From the NCBI RefSeq assembly GCF_016461705.1, contig NZ_JAEMHW010000002.1, positions 620,001 to 684,000 on the forward strand: a stretch of DNA of 64,000 nt. Reading direction: 5' to 3'. The position numbers and the translations under genes are program-made. The notes beneath the pieces are model-generated. The model ran no database searches, was not told the origin of the DNA, and saw only the letters and a program-made list of their open reading frames with translations. How positions within the stretch are numbered: position 1 is the stretch's first letter; every line of letters starts with the position of its first letter. This document shows positions 50,248 through 59,498 of this stretch, piece by piece. The DNA comes from Streptococcus vicugnae (lineage in GTDB: Bacteria > Bacillota > Bacilli > Lactobacillales > Streptococcaceae).

Positions 50248-51330
50248 TTATCTTAGTAATGGTTTAATGTAAGCAATCAATTCTTTGGTCATTCGTCGTG
50301 GGCCGCGTACAGCTTTAACACCATAGGATTTTAGATGTTCAAAGGTTACTTCGTTATCAGAAAATGACTGTAGCAATTCAATTTTCATTAGTTTCTTAAT
50401 AGAAGTATCATCTCGGTAAGCATCATTTGGTATATTAGCTTCAAGGACTCGGCAAAAATAACGAACTGCCTTAGTTGGTGCAGTCATGTAAATCGCGACA
50501 AAATCACCTTTTTTAATACTTGCTTTTTGCGTCCATAAAATGATTTTGCTTGCTGCAAATTCCGCATCAATATCATAATACTTTGGATTAGCTGGGATAA
50601 TCCAATAATCTGGACCACTACCACTCCCTAAAGACTTCCCAATCACCAAAGCTCTGCTATTGTCCACCAAAGAAAAAAGTAAATCATCTGAAACAGTCTC
50701 ATCCAAAACCACAGTCACCCAAGACTTCTTATTCATGTGATAAGACGGATAAACGCCCTTGATTTCAATCAATTCAGGCAACTTAGCTTGTTCAACCTTA
50801 ATATTGATTATTTCAACTTTGTCATCCAGCGCTTCTTGCGGCCACTGCTCCTCACCAAGGTCTAATTTGCCACGCGCAATCGTCATCACAAGCCCATACC
50901 ACTTCTGATTATCAGGATAGCGAAATGAAGAAAAATCAGGATATTTTTCAAAAGGATGGTCATACATGTCGCCATATGTCGCTTGCAAGTAGTGTGCGAG
51001 ACGATTGGTTTGTGGATTGAGAAATGGCAGAGCTTCAAAGCAAGCTGTCGCCACACGTTCAAGCACCGCAAGATAAGCTTCTCTGACTTGCCCAACAAAA
51101 TTTCCCATTGCTTGCGCCACATGAATGGCAAGATATTCCTCGTTCAAATCAGTATCAATCACATGAGTTGACACCTCCCCATCTGCCGCAACATGAACAC
51201 GCACTTCAAAAGCGCCGTCCAAAATAGTTTCGCGGAACTCATAACCACCCTGTGATTTCTGAAAACCAAACGGTACCAAACGCTCAAACACCACCCGCTT
51301 TTTCCTAAAAATATCCGATTCAAATGACAT
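50248..51330 (-). CDS. MmcQ/YjbR-like protein fused to an EVE/PUA-like domain
   Basis: 360 aa, apparently two or three modules. Residues 1-125 have a YjbR-associated N-terminal region; residues about 130-225 resemble the MmcQ/YjbR fold (WYGLVMTIARGKLDL ... IKGVYPSYHMNKKSWVTVVLDETVSDDLL). Residues about 245-330 resemble an EVE/PUA-like domain (YWIIPANPKYYDID, KGDFVAIYMTAPTKAVRYFC). EVE domains bind modified bases, so a nucleic-acid-binding role is plausible. RBS AAGGAG. It lies next to the decayed accessory stretch. Confidence 0.65.
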   Translation of the reverse strand: MSFESDIFRKKRVVFERLVPFGFQKSQGGYEFRETILDGAFEVRVHVAADGEVSTHVIDTDLNEEYLAIHVAQAMGNFVGQVREAYLAVLERVATACFEALPFLNPQTNRLAHYLQATYGDMYDHPFEKYPDFSSFRYPDNQKWYGLVMTIARGKLDLGEEQWPQEALDDKVEIINIKVEQAKLPELIEIKGVYPSYHMNKKSWVTVVLDETVSDDLLFSLVDNSRALVIGKSLGSGSGPDYWIIPANPKYYDIDAEFAASKIILWTQKASIKKGDFVAIYMTAPTKAVRYFCRVLEANIPNDAYRDDTSIKKLMKIELLQSFSDNEVTFEHLKSYGVKAVRGPRRMTKELIAYIKPLLR

Positions 51331-51360
51331 AAGGACTCCTTTCGTTTAGCATAAGTATAA

Positions 51361-51395
51361 CAAAAAAAGGCTGGAATGGCATTTTCCAGCCCTTT
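51361..51395 (-). terminator. Terminator of the former oleate hydratase gene
   Basis: GGGCTGGAAAATGCCATTCCAGCC followed by T7 on the minus strand. Confidence 0.85.
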
Positions 51396-51444
51396 CTTTT
51401 CATCATTGAATGAGGTAATATTCTCGTAAGAGTTTTTTTCAATA

Positions 51445-51850
51445 TCAGGTTCCTTCTGTCTTACGAAGAGCTTGCTTGAGGATAAATTTTTCGAAAAAAT
51501 TCAACTTCATATCAGTAATAGCCTTGTCATCGCGTAGCACAACTGTCGCATGAAGCAAGTCACGCACATTATAGGTGCTCCCCCAAACTTCTGGAACACC
51601 ACGGTCAATATCCAAGAGCATGTAAACAGCTTCCATACCTGTTCGAATAGAATATTCGGTGATAGACTGCGTCTCCGCAAATTGTCCTAAAAAGGCAAAG
51701 TTAACAGCGCCATCTGGCACGACATTTGGACGATCTCCTTTTTTCACGTGGCATGAAAAAGGCTGTTATATAAGGCATCATACAAGGAACAGTTTTGGCA
51801 CTGTGACGCGTAAACCAACCACCTTTTCCTCAACCACATCAATCATAAGC
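51445..51850 (-). pseudogene. Oleate hydratase remnant (C-terminal part)
   Basis: The 100-aa frame at 51747-51445 (GDRPNVVPDGAVNFAFLGQF ... DIDRGVPEVWGSTYNVRDLL) is the C-terminal end of fatty-acid double-bond hydratase, the 67-kDa myosin-cross-reactive antigen. Just upstream the family sequence continues in another frame (TVPCMMPYITAFFMPR), showing a frameshift at a poly-A run near 51745-51750, and at least one more upstream. The N-terminal FAD domain is absent. The gene is dead. Homology fades by about 51850. Confidence 0.85.
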
Positions 51851-51996
51851 TGATAGATCAACTGATAAAGGCTGTACCAGACGACCATTGGACAAAATAT
51901 ACTGTACCGTCATCATAAATATCAGTACTTTCGCGATCACCTCCAGCAGAAGCAACATAGGAACGTGATAAATAGATTGAAATACCATTCTTCTGA
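51850..51996 (-). other. Unassigned decayed coding sequence
   Basis: An open stretch on the minus strand reads ISIYLSRSYVASAGGDR, then ESTDIYDDGTVYFVQWSSG before a stop. It looks like genuine former coding sequence but I do not recognise the family and no start codon or RBS is in place. Confidence 0.3.
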
Positions 51997-52244
51997 TTAC
52001 TTTGCTATATGAACATTCATAATGACAAAGTCCTCATCATTAACCTTGGTAATAATATAATATCCTACACGAAAGCGAATATAGTCAGACAACATCCCTG
52101 CCAGATATTTTCCCAGCGCCTGTGGAAAAACAACATCTATTAAATATTTATCAATCCATCGGGCAATGACTTTCTGTCTTCCCCTATCCAATTTATCCAT
52201 AGCCCTGAAAAAGTTGAAGCATAGCGAACTTGATATTTAGCTAT
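51997..52244 (-). pseudogene. RelE/ParE-type toxin remnant
   Basis: The 67-codon frame from 52200 (MDKLDRGRQKVIARWIDKYL ... YIRFRVGYYIITKVNDEDFV) is RelE-like. The missing N-terminus is readable upstream in another frame as AKYQVRYASTF, preceded by ATA where ATG is expected (52244). A one-base deletion in a T-run near 52210 would join the frames. The C-terminus ends HIAK instead of the family's HIGHR motif. No antitoxin gene is adjacent. Confidence 0.75.
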
Positions 52245-52294
52245 AATACTTTATCAGCTAATTTATAAAATCATATTAAAACGTGATTACTAAT

Positions 52295-53728
52295 TCACTT
52301 GGTTAAATCATACAGAATATTACTAATTTTTTTACTATAATTATCTAGAAGATACTCTGATCGGTGGCTTTCCACTCCTCTTTCCAAACCAACACTTTCA
52401 TTTAAAAATACTTCTATATTTCTTGATGAAAAGCCTATTTGTATTTTTTCACTTGGATTTTGAAAGTTTATGGCATTAAGAAGAGTTTCAAAATCTCTAA
52501 TATATTCCAATAAAAAATTTTTATCCATTTTATCTGAAAAATTTATATATTTATCATAAAACCACTTGATATTTAGATTATTGTTATTAGCCCACCCACC
52601 AATATTGTTTTCAAAGTAATTACTATCCCTATCATATGGGAAATTACCAACAAAGATATCTTTTTCACGAAGTAACTCTTGGATAACTAGTAAAATTCTC
52701 TCATAAAATTCCCTAGTATCTGTTCCCTTCTTATTTGCAATATAATTCAAAGTCCTCCCTAATAGTAAACCTATGTTGTATTCTTCTATAATTTCCATAA
52801 TCTTTAAGTTTTCATCAGAAGAAATTCTATCTATAAAATCTGTATTATCTTGTCTATAAATTTTATCTAAAGTTCGAACAAAACGTTTCAAGGCAAGTAT
52901 TTTTACTGCCGGTTGACTGATTGTTTCCTTGTAGATTTCAATTCTTTCTGTTATCTGTTCTTTTATACCAATAAATTCTATTAAATATTTTCTATCTAGA
53001 TACTTTTTATATTTCTCTATCTCATCTAGACTTATTACTCTTCTAAGGTGAAATGATACTTCTCCATAATAGTAGAAATAATAAATTTGTTCTTGGTAAA
53101 TCGTTTTACATAAGATTAAAATAAATTCTATATCTTCAATATCTTGATTTAATATTGGTAAGTTAATATTTCCAGATTGTAGAGTTCCAATATTTTCTGA
53201 TTTTATCACATCATTTTTATCTGAAAAACTTTTTACAAAAATACGTACATCATCAATAAAAGAATCATTTATATAAACGTCTAGTTTATAACTCTCTTTC
53301 CCATTACTCCCAACCTTATTGACCATGAATGTTGGTCTAACTTTTTGAAGCTCTCTTTCATTACTAACAAATCTTTCAATTGCAGCTTGCTTTTCTTCTA
53401 ATTCTCGCCGATTTCTTTCACCCTCTATCCTATTTTGCTCATCTCTATAGCGTTCGCCTTGTTGCCTATTCCATTGTTCTATTGAAACCCTAATCTGTTT
53501 GTTTACTGACCAAATAGTCAAAATAATCGTTAATATGGAAAAAATAAGGCCTAAATAAGTTTCATTTTTTTCAATATAGCTATATAATTTCCCAATTATG
53601 TTATTTTCCTTAAATAATGGCAATACTACCAACAAGGTAGTAACAGTAAAAAGTAGTATTACTCCAAAAACTTTAAATATGAAACGGAAAAAACTAGAAA
53701 TATAGCTTATCACCACTTTACCCTCCAT
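52295..53728 (-). CDS. Unrecognised two-helix membrane protein with coiled coil and large C-terminal domain
   Basis: 477 aa, not recognised. Two membrane helices (about residues 14-38 and 57-73) form a hairpin, followed by a charged coiled coil (about 78-125, Arg/Glu/Gln rich) and a ~350-aa soluble region rich in Ile, Asn, Asp and Tyr. It is very AT-rich compared with the housekeeping genes. The ATG at 53728 has almost no spacing from AAAGG; the GTG codons at 53716 or 53713, behind GGAGGG, are better starts. It lies 88 nt downstream of the 110-aa gene, with no terminator between. A membrane-tethered sensor or effector, possibly defensive, is conceivable but unproven. Confidence 0.6.
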   Translation of the reverse strand: MEGKVVISYISSFFRFIFKVFGVILLFTVTTLLVVLPLFKENNIIGKLYSYIEKNETYLGLIFSILTIILTIWSVNKQIRVSIEQWNRQQGERYRDEQNRIEGERNRRELEEKQAAIERFVSNERELQKVRPTFMVNKVGSNGKESYKLDVYINDSFIDDVRIFVKSFSDKNDVIKSENIGTLQSGNINLPILNQDIEDIEFILILCKTIYQEQIYYFYYYGEVSFHLRRVISLDEIEKYKKYLDRKYLIEFIGIKEQITERIEIYKETISQPAVKILALKRFVRTLDKIYRQDNTDFIDRISSDENLKIMEIIEEYNIGLLLGRTLNYIANKKGTDTREFYERILLVIQELLREKDIFVGNFPYDRDSNYFENNIGGWANNNNLNIKWFYDKYINFSDKMDKNFLLEYIRDFETLLNAINFQNPSEKIQIGFSSRNIEVFLNESVGLERGVESHRSEYLLDNYSKKISNILYDLTK

Positions 53729-53816
53729 CCTTTAAAAATTACTGTGCCATATTATGCTAAAAATATGACCTTTGTATTGAATAGTATCTGGACAACTTAA
53801 ACGAGTGCTCAAATTT

Positions 53817-54149
53817 TTATTTTTGTACTTGTTCTGCCGTAAGCCATTCCATATTTCCTTTACTATTCTGCTTTACGGTACATTTCCACCATGTTCCATC
53901 TTGAACAGTTGCCATATTAATTTCACTTCTTTTTGGATTATATATTTCTCCATGTTTCCATGCAAAAAGACGATAACGTTTTCCTTCTCTATCAGTAAAA
54001 TAACATACTAAACTGTTACTTTTGAATTTATTCCACCCTCTAAATTCTAGTTTCAAAAGAAACTCTCCCTCTTTATCAAAAGCATCATACAACTCAAAAT
54101 TATGCTCAGTTAATTCTTCATAAGTTGTTAGTACACCATTTATATTCAT
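53817..54149 (-). CDS. Small unrecognised protein upstream of the 477-aa membrane protein
   Basis: 110 aa, soluble, Trp/Tyr/Phe-rich with alternating beta-strand-like segments (LVCYFTDREGKRYRLFAWKH ... DGTWWKCTV). No family recognised. The start is ATG 54149, 8 nt after AGGAG; the in-frame ATG two codons earlier is too close to it. Its own promoter is TGGTATAAT, 28 nt upstream. It may form an operon with the membrane protein gene. Confidence 0.55.
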   Translation of the reverse strand: MNINGVLTTYEELTEHNFELYDAFDKEGEFLLKLEFRGWNKFKSNSLVCYFTDREGKRYRLFAWKHGEIYNPKRSEINMATVQDGTWWKCTVKQNSKGNMEWLTAEQVQK

Positions 54150-54177
54150 AACCATGTCTCCTAAATTTTTTAATTTT

Positions 54178-54186
54178 ATTATACCA
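54178..54186 (-). promoter_or_regulatory. Extended -10 promoter of the 110-aa/477-aa module
   Basis: TGGTATAAT on the minus strand (hexamer 54183-54178), directly after a terminator U-tract. Confidence 0.65.
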
Positions 54187-54214
54187 AAAAAACACGGTCT
54201 TTAGACTGTGTTTC
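54184..54214 (-). terminator. Terminator upstream of the 110-aa gene
   Basis: AAACACAGTCTAAAGACCGTGTTT followed by T5 on the minus strand. It probably ended the gene whose fragment lies at 54.3-54.7 kb. Confidence 0.75.
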
Positions 54215-54299
54215 CTTAGTCAATTTATAAACATTCTTATACCTATTTAATCCATTCTAAACACCTAATAATATTTGAAATTCCTATTTATATAACCTA

Positions 54300-54757
54300 A
54301 ACATTCCAGTTCTATAATTACCTTAAGAAAATTTTTACTACAATAATCAATATGGGAGCAAGGACTATACTCATGGAGTTAAGCCTATTAACTAATTCTG
54401 TTTTTGTCCTAGTTTATATACTAAAATTAAATTGAATAACCTTTTAACCAAAATATTTAAGCCAAAGAATAAAAGTAATAAAACAACTAATATTATGGAG
54501 ATAATTACTGAGAACTCGGATAAGGAAGTAGGGTATTTGAAAGATTGCACAACTCCTTGTTTAGTTCCTAAATAAGTGATTAAGTAAATGATAAAACGGG
54601 TATTCCATATGTGATAAACAAACCTATTCCGTTTATAATATTTTTCAATTTTATTATCTCCTAACAACTTCTCCATCTCACTTAAAATTGTGTATTGCCC
54701 TCGATAAAAAATTTGAAGACTTGTTTTATTTTTAACAAACCAATAACCCCACCTCAA
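54300..54757 (-). pseudogene. Fragment of a membrane protein
   Basis: The frame at 54757-54392 (QIFYRGQYTILSEMEKLLG ... ISIILVVLLLLFFGLNILVKRLF) carries a cytoplasmic helix and two membrane helices. Its only available start, TTG, lies inside the valS terminator with no RBS, so the true 5' end is missing. After the stop, another frame reads LNSMSIVLAPILIIVVKIF (near 54380-54310), apparently the last helix after a frameshift. Family not recognised. From 54215 to 54300 I see nothing further. Confidence 0.5.
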
Positions 54758-54780
54758 CCATTAGTTGAAGTGGGGCGTTC
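54750..54780 (-). terminator. valS terminator
   Basis: GCCCCACTTCAAC ... GTTGAGGTGGGG hairpin on the minus strand, 20 nt after valS. The T-tract is imperfect (TTATTGGTTTG). Confidence 0.65.
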
Positions 54781-54796
54781 TTTTATAATCGATTTA

Positions 54797-57448
54797 TTAT
54801 TTCACCAACTTTTTCATGTCTTCGATACGCGCAACTGTTGCGTCGTATTTAGCTTGGTAGTCAACTTGTTTGTTGCGTTCTTTTTGGACAACTTCTGGTT
54901 TAGCGTTAGCGACGAATTTTTCGTTGCCAAGTTTACGTGCAACCATATCCAATTCTTTTTGCCATTTAGCAAGTTCTTTGTCAAGACGTGCCAATTCTTC
55001 TTCAACGTTAAGAAGGTCAGCAAGTGGCAAGAAGATTTCTGCGCCAGTGATAACGCTAGACATTGCCAATTCTGGAGCTTCAATATCAGAAGAAATTTCT
55101 AGTTTTTCAGGATTTGTGAAACGTTTGATATAGTTCACATTGCTGTTGAAGAAATCTTCCAATTCTTTGTCGCTTGTCTTAACAAGAAGTGTGATTGGTT
55201 TGCTTGGTGCAACGTTCACTTCGCTACGTGCGTTACGAACGGCACGGATAAGGTCTTTAAGACTTTCAACACCTTTGTGCGCAGCTTCATTTTCAAATGC
55301 TGGGTTAACAGTTGGGTATTCAGCTGTTACGATTGAACCTTCAGAAATTTGTTCAAAGATTTCTTCAGTTACGAATGGCATGATTGGGTGAAGCAAACGA
55401 AGGATTTTATCAAGTGTGTAAAGAAGAACTGAACGAGTGATAACTTTTTCGTCTTCATTGTCGCTGTAAAGCACTTCTTTAGTCAACTCAACATACCAGT
55501 CAGCAAATTCATCCCAGATGAAGTTGTAAAGAATGTGACCAGCCACACCGAATTCAAATTTATCAAAGTTTTCAGTGACTTTAGCGATTGTTTCGTTCAA
55601 GTTGTGGAGGATCCAACGGTCAGTCACGTTACCAGCTGTTCCAGCAGCAACTTTTTCAACATTAGCGCTAGCTTGTTCAAGTGTAAGGTCTTCATTGTTC
55701 ATCAAAATGTAACGAGAGATGTTCCAGATTTTGTTAATGAAGTTCCAAGCTGCATCCATTTTTTCGTAAGAGAAACGAACGTCTTGACCTGGTGCAGAAC
55801 CGTTTGATAAGAACCAACGAAGCGCATCAGCACCATATTTTTCGATAACGTCCATTGGGTCAATACCGTTACCAAGCGATTTAGACATTTTACGTCCTTG
55901 TTCGTCACGGATAAGACCGTGGATAAGCACGTTTTCAAATGGACGACGTCCTGTGAATTCCAATGATTGGAAAATCATACGTGATACCCAGAAGAAGATG
56001 ATATCGTAACCAGTTACCAATGTAGATGTTGGGAAGTAACGTTTGAAGTCTTCTGCTTCTGTATCAGGCCAACCCATTGTTGAGAATGGCCATAGCGCTG
56101 AACTGAACCAAGTATCAAGCACGTCTTCGTCTTGAGTCCATCCGTCACCTTCTGGAGCTTCTTCACCGACGTACATTTCGCCTTCAGCATTGTACCATGC
56201 AGGAATTTGGTGACCCCACCATAATTGACGAGAAATAACCCAATCGTGAACATTTTCCATCCATTGAAGGAAAGTATCGTTGAAACGTGGTGGGTAGAAT
56301 TTCACTTCGTCATCAGTGTCTTGGTTAGCAATAGCATTTTTAGCCAATTGGTCCATTTTAACGAACCATTGTGTTGACAAACGAGGTTCAACTGGCACAC
56401 CTGTACGTTCTGAGTGACCAACGCTGTGAACCATTTTTTCGATTTCAACAAGAGCTCCGATTTCTTCCAATTTTTTAACGACAGCTTTACGAGCTTCGAA
56501 ACGATCCATACCAGCAAATTCACCAGCAAGTTCGTTCATTGTACCATCGTCGTTCATGACGTTGATTTGTGGCAAGTTGTGACGTTGACCAACTAAGAAG
56601 TCATTAGGGTCGTGTGCAGGAGTGATTTTAACCACACCAGTACCGAATTCTGGGTCAGCGTGTTCGTCACCAACGATTGGAATAGCTTTGTTTACGATTG
56701 GAAGGATAACATTTTTACCAATCAAATCTTTGTAACGATCGTCATTTGGGTTAACCGCAACGGCAACGTCACCAAACATTGTTTCTGGACGAGTTGTTGC
56801 TACTTCAAGGCTACGTGAACCATCTTCCAACATGTAGTTCATGTGGTAGAAAGCACCTTCGACGTCTTTGTGAATAACTTCGATATCAGAAAGAGCTGTA
56901 CGAGCTTTTGGATCCCAGTTGATGATAAATTCACCACGGTAAATCCAACCTTTTTTGTAAAGTTGAACAAAGACTTTACGAACTGCTTTTGACAAACCTT
57001 CATCAAGGGTGAAACGTTCACGTGAGTAATCTACAGAGATACCCATTTTACCCCATTGTTGTTTGATTGTTGATGCGTATTCATCTTTCCATTCCCAAAC
57101 TTTGTCAAGGAATTTTTCGCGACCAAGGTCGTAACGTGAAATACCATCTTCAGCAAGACGTGCTTCAACTTTTGCTTGAGTTGCAATCCCCGCATGGTCC
57201 ATACCAGGAAGCCATAAAGTATCAAAACCTTGCATACGTTTTTGACGGATAATAATATCTTGCAAAGTTGTATCCCAAGCGTGACCAAGGTGAAGTTTAC
57301 CAGTTACGTTTGGTGGTGGAATAACGATAGAATACGGATGAGCTTTCTTATCGCCAGAAGGCTTGAAAACATCTTCATCCAACCATTTTTGATAACGACC
57401 AGCTTCAACTTCAGCTGGGTTATATTTTGGTGAAAGTTCTTTTGACAT
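54797..57448 (-). CDS. valS: Valyl-tRNA synthetase
   Basis: Class I synthetase, 883 aa, full length. Motifs are [20 protein letters not shown] (HIGH-type HLGH, about residues 53-56), the editing-domain [15 protein letters not shown] as [11 protein letters not shown], and a C-terminal coiled-coil arm (about 815-883). It lies 59 nt downstream of a GNAT gene with a moderate RBS (GAAAGGACACATT) and no promoter or T-box of its own. It is probably read from the Val T-box at 58.7 kb. Confidence 0.97.
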   Translation of the reverse strand: MSKELSPKYNPAEVEAGRYQKWLDEDVFKPSGDKKAHPYSIVIPPPNVTGKLHLGHAWDTTLQDIIIRQKRMQGFDTLWLPGMDHAGIATQAKVEARLAEDGISRYDLGREKFLDKVWEWKDEYASTIKQQWGKMGISVDYSRERFTLDEGLSKAVRKVFVQLYKKGWIYRGEFIINWDPKARTALSDIEVIHKDVEGAFYHMNYMLEDGSRSLEVATTRPETMFGDVAVAVNPNDDRYKDLIGKNVILPIVNKAIPIVGDEHADPEFGTGVVKITPAHDPNDFLVGQRHNLPQINVMNDDGTMNELAGEFAGMDRFEARKAVVKKLEEIGALVEIEKMVHSVGHSERTGVPVEPRLSTQWFVKMDQLAKNAIANQDTDDEVKFYPPRFNDTFLQWMENVHDWVISRQLWWGHQIPAWYNAEGEMYVGEEAPEGDGWTQDEDVLDTWFSSALWPFSTMGWPDTEAEDFKRYFPTSTLVTGYDIIFFWVSRMIFQSLEFTGRRPFENVLIHGLIRDEQGRKMSKSLGNGIDPMDVIEKYGADALRWFLSNGSAPGQDVRFSYEKMDAAWNFINKIWNISRYILMNNEDLTLEQASANVEKVAAGTAGNVTDRWILHNLNETIAKVTENFDKFEFGVAGHILYNFIWDEFADWYVELTKEVLYSDNEDEKVITRSVLLYTLDKILRLLHPIMPFVTEEIFEQISEGSIVTAEYPTVNPAFENEAAHKGVESLKDLIRAVRNARSEVNVAPSKPITLLVKTSDKELEDFFNSNVNYIKRFTNPEKLEISSDIEAPELAMSSVITGAEIFLPLADLLNVEEELARLDKELAKWQKELDMVARKLGNEKFVANAKPEVVQKERNKQVDYQAKYDATVARIEDMKKLVK

Positions 57449-57507
57449 AATGTGTCCTTTCTACAATTTTTTCAATAAGTTAATCAATTCAATTTATCAG
57501 GTGCTGC

Positions 57508-58086
57508 TTATAACTTCTCCCACTCACTTTTTAACAATCCATAACGTAATAAATCACAACGTTTTCCTTGTGCATCCTTACGATCACGGATTTTTGATTC
57601 AAGAGTAAAGCCAAGTTTTTCAGCTACACGCTGGCTAGCTTTGTTGTAACTATAACATTCAATTTCGATTTTATGGAGGCCTACCAGATTAAAACCAACT
57701 TCTAAAAGCGCACGCGCAGCTTCTGGCACGAGTCCTTGCCCCCAATAATCTGGATGAAGCAGATAGCCCATTTCAAGAACATCATCAGCATGGCGCTTAT
57801 TAAAATCAACCGAGCCAATGACTTTATTTGTCCCTTTTAAGCAAATACCATAACCAGACGGTACCTTTTGCTCAACCCAGCGCTTTGGCATAATGTTTTC
57901 AAGATAATATGCCTCTGCTTCCACACTTTCTGCAGGTGGAAAACCAGCTGGCCAAGTCACTTCTGGCAAGCTCGCATAAGCAAAAATATCCTCAGCATCT
58001 GAGACCAGACGTTGACGCAAATATAGCCGTTCTGTCTCAGTATCAGGAAGTTTACTGTCCTTAATCTGACCTAAAATTTTAATCAT
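57508..58086 (-). CDS. GNAT N-acetyltransferase (RimJ/RimL-like)
   Basis: 192 aa. The GNAT fold of the RimJ/RimL group: TERLYLRQRLVSDAEDIFAY at the start, VIGSVDFNKRH, MGYLLHPDYWGQGLVPEAAR (acetyl-CoA loop) and NKASQRVAEKLGF. It might acetylate a protein N-terminus, an amino acid or an antibiotic. It overlaps the flavin reductase gene by 8 nt and precedes valS. Confidence 0.9.
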   Translation of the reverse strand: MIKILGQIKDSKLPDTETERLYLRQRLVSDAEDIFAYASLPEVTWPAGFPPAESVEAEAYYLENIMPKRWVEQKVPSGYGICLKGTNKVIGSVDFNKRHADDVLEMGYLLHPDYWGQGLVPEAARALLEVGFNLVGLHKIEIECYSYNKASQRVAEKLGFTLESKIRDRKDAQGKRCDLLRYGLLKSEWEKL

Positions 58087-58648
58087 ATTTTGAACTCCTT
58101 ATAAAAGTTCCTAGTTTATCACTATTCTTGTCATCTAAATAACGATAAACACGTCGCTTTTCATCACCAATATACTCAATTGGAGAGAATATAGCACTCT
58201 TAAAATTCCCTTTAGTATCAAGTAATGTCTCATCACACCAACGATTAATAATACGAGCTGTAAAATTGACGTACTCACCAAATTCTTGAATCTGCTCTAC
58301 CCGACACTCCATAGATACAGGGCATTTTTCTAATAATGGAGCATCTATTACAGAGGATAATTCATAAGGAACTGATAATAATGTCAACTTATCTCTTTTT
58401 GTTAAGAAACCGGCTTTTTCCATTAAAAAACCTTGTTCCTTAGTTGGAATATTAATCGTAAATTCTTTAAATTTACTAATTTGCTTAACTGCATTACTCC
58501 CCTTAAACATTCCAATAACTACCATATCACCCAGACTAAACGATGAACTGCATGTCGTAATGTTATAGGAAAATTTTTCATCTTTATAACCTAATATAAA
58601 AATCGGAAAAGCATAATAAAATTTTGAAGTATTAAACGTTTTTTTCAT
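58079..58648 (-). CDS. Flavin reductase-like (DIM6/NTAB) protein
   Basis: 189 aa with a split-barrel FMN-binding fold: NITTCSSSFSLGDMVVIGMF, KEFTINIPTKEQGFLMEKAG and the barrel strand with ECRVEQIQEFGEYVNFTARI. Likely an NAD(P)H:flavin oxidoreductase or flavoprotein; substrate unknown. It is the first gene after the Val T-box leader, with a modest RBS (GTAGGTG). Confidence 0.82.
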   Translation of the reverse strand: MKKTFNTSKFYYAFPIFILGYKDEKFSYNITTCSSSFSLGDMVVIGMFKGSNAVKQISKFKEFTINIPTKEQGFLMEKAGFLTKRDKLTLLSVPYELSSVIDAPLLEKCPVSMECRVEQIQEFGEYVNFTARIINRWCDETLLDTKGNFKSAIFSPIEYIGDEKRRVYRYLDDKNSDKLGTFIRSSKYD

Positions 58649-58664
58649 CTGTTAACACCTACAA

Positions 58665-58858
58665 TCAAAAAATCGCCCCTGTCTTTCGACAGGGACGAAC
58701 TTTTATAAATCCGCGGTACCACCCACATTCGAGTGACTAGCACTCGCAACTTTGTTATTCAGTTACAACCTTCAGCAACCAGCCTCGACATTTGTGCGGA
58801 TTTCTCAATAACACCGCTCCCTGTAACAAATGGTCTTCAAGACACCTCTGAATGTTAT
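58665..58858 (-). promoter_or_regulatory. T-box riboswitch (probably Val) upstream of the flavin reductase-GNAT-valS unit
   Basis: On the minus strand: T-box GGGTGGTACCGCGG near 58710-58725, then a terminator CCCTGTCGAAAGACAGGG plus CGATTTTTTG (58668-58697). Stem I contains GGGAGCGGTG and a specifier region CAAATGTCGAGG, where GTC is a Val codon. The first gene downstream is not a synthetase; valS lies third. Confidence 0.85.
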
Positions 58859-58859
58859 T

Positions 58860-58888
58860 ATTTTAACAGATTTGGTCAGCTAACGCAA
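58860..58888 (-). promoter_or_regulatory. Promoter of the Val T-box transcript
   Basis: TTGCGT (58888-58883), 17-nt spacer, TAAAAT (58865-58860) on the minus strand, 6 nt after the stop of the HHH protein gene. Confidence 0.7.
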
Positions 58889-58893
58889 ATGGA

Positions 58894-59211
58894 TTAAGCT
58901 TTGAAAGCTACGCCATTTTCTTTAAGTTTGTTAACTGTTGCTGGACCAATTCCTTTAAAGTCCAAAACTTCTTTTTCAGTGAAGTTAGCAAAATCAGAAA
59001 CTGATTTGAGTCCTTCATTGTAAAGTGTCTCAACAAGTTTTGGTCGAATGCCTTCTACGGCAGAAATCGCTGAAAATTCTTCCAAAGTAAGAGTCGCTTT
59101 TGAAACAACGTTAGCAGCAGCTTTAGCAGTTGATGCAGCAGCTGTTTTGATGATACCTGCACGTTTTAATTTCAATAAATACTCTTTTTTACGATTCTTT
59201 TTCTTTGCCAT
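58894..59211 (-). CDS. Helix-hairpin-helix domain protein
   Basis: 105 aa. A basic N-terminus (AKKKNRKKEYLLKLKRAG) precedes a tandem HhH region (LEEFSAISAVEGIRPKLVETL and EKEVLDFKGIGPATVNKLKE), typical of non-specific DNA binding. It follows the DUF1912 gene by 2 nt. Role unknown. Confidence 0.82.
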   Translation of the reverse strand: MAKKKNRKKEYLLKLKRAGIIKTAAASTAKAAANVVSKATLTLEEFSAISAVEGIRPKLVETLYNEGLKSVSDFANFTEKEVLDFKGIGPATVNKLKENGVAFKA

Positions 59212-59213
59212 TT

Positions 59214-59468
59214 TTAATAATTTCTCTCCCCTAAAAGATTATCTGGTAATTCGTGGAAACCTTTACCGGCTTTATAATTAGCAAATTTGCCTTGGATATA
59301 ACGGTAAGCATCTAACTTACTTTCGTAACGGATGTAAGCATCAGCAGCACGTTCATCCTTATCTTCTTCCACAATTTTACGGCTGGCTTCCATTGCCATT
59401 TCATTAACTGTAATTTGTGAATCTACCCAAGCTTCAAATTCTTTTAAAAATTCTTGTTCGTAAGTCAT
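59214..59468 (-). CDS. DUF1912 family protein
   Basis: 84 aa, soluble and helical (EQEFLKEFEAWVDSQITVNEMA), matching the streptococcal DUF1912 family. RBS GAGAGGTATTT. It forms an operon with the HHH protein. Function unknown. Confidence 0.8.
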   Translation of the reverse strand: MTYEQEFLKEFEAWVDSQITVNEMAMEASRKIVEEDKDERAADAYIRYESKLDAYRYIQGKFANYKAGKGFHELPDNLLGERNY

Positions 59469-59498
59469 AAATACCTCTCGTCTGATTTCCTAGGTCAT

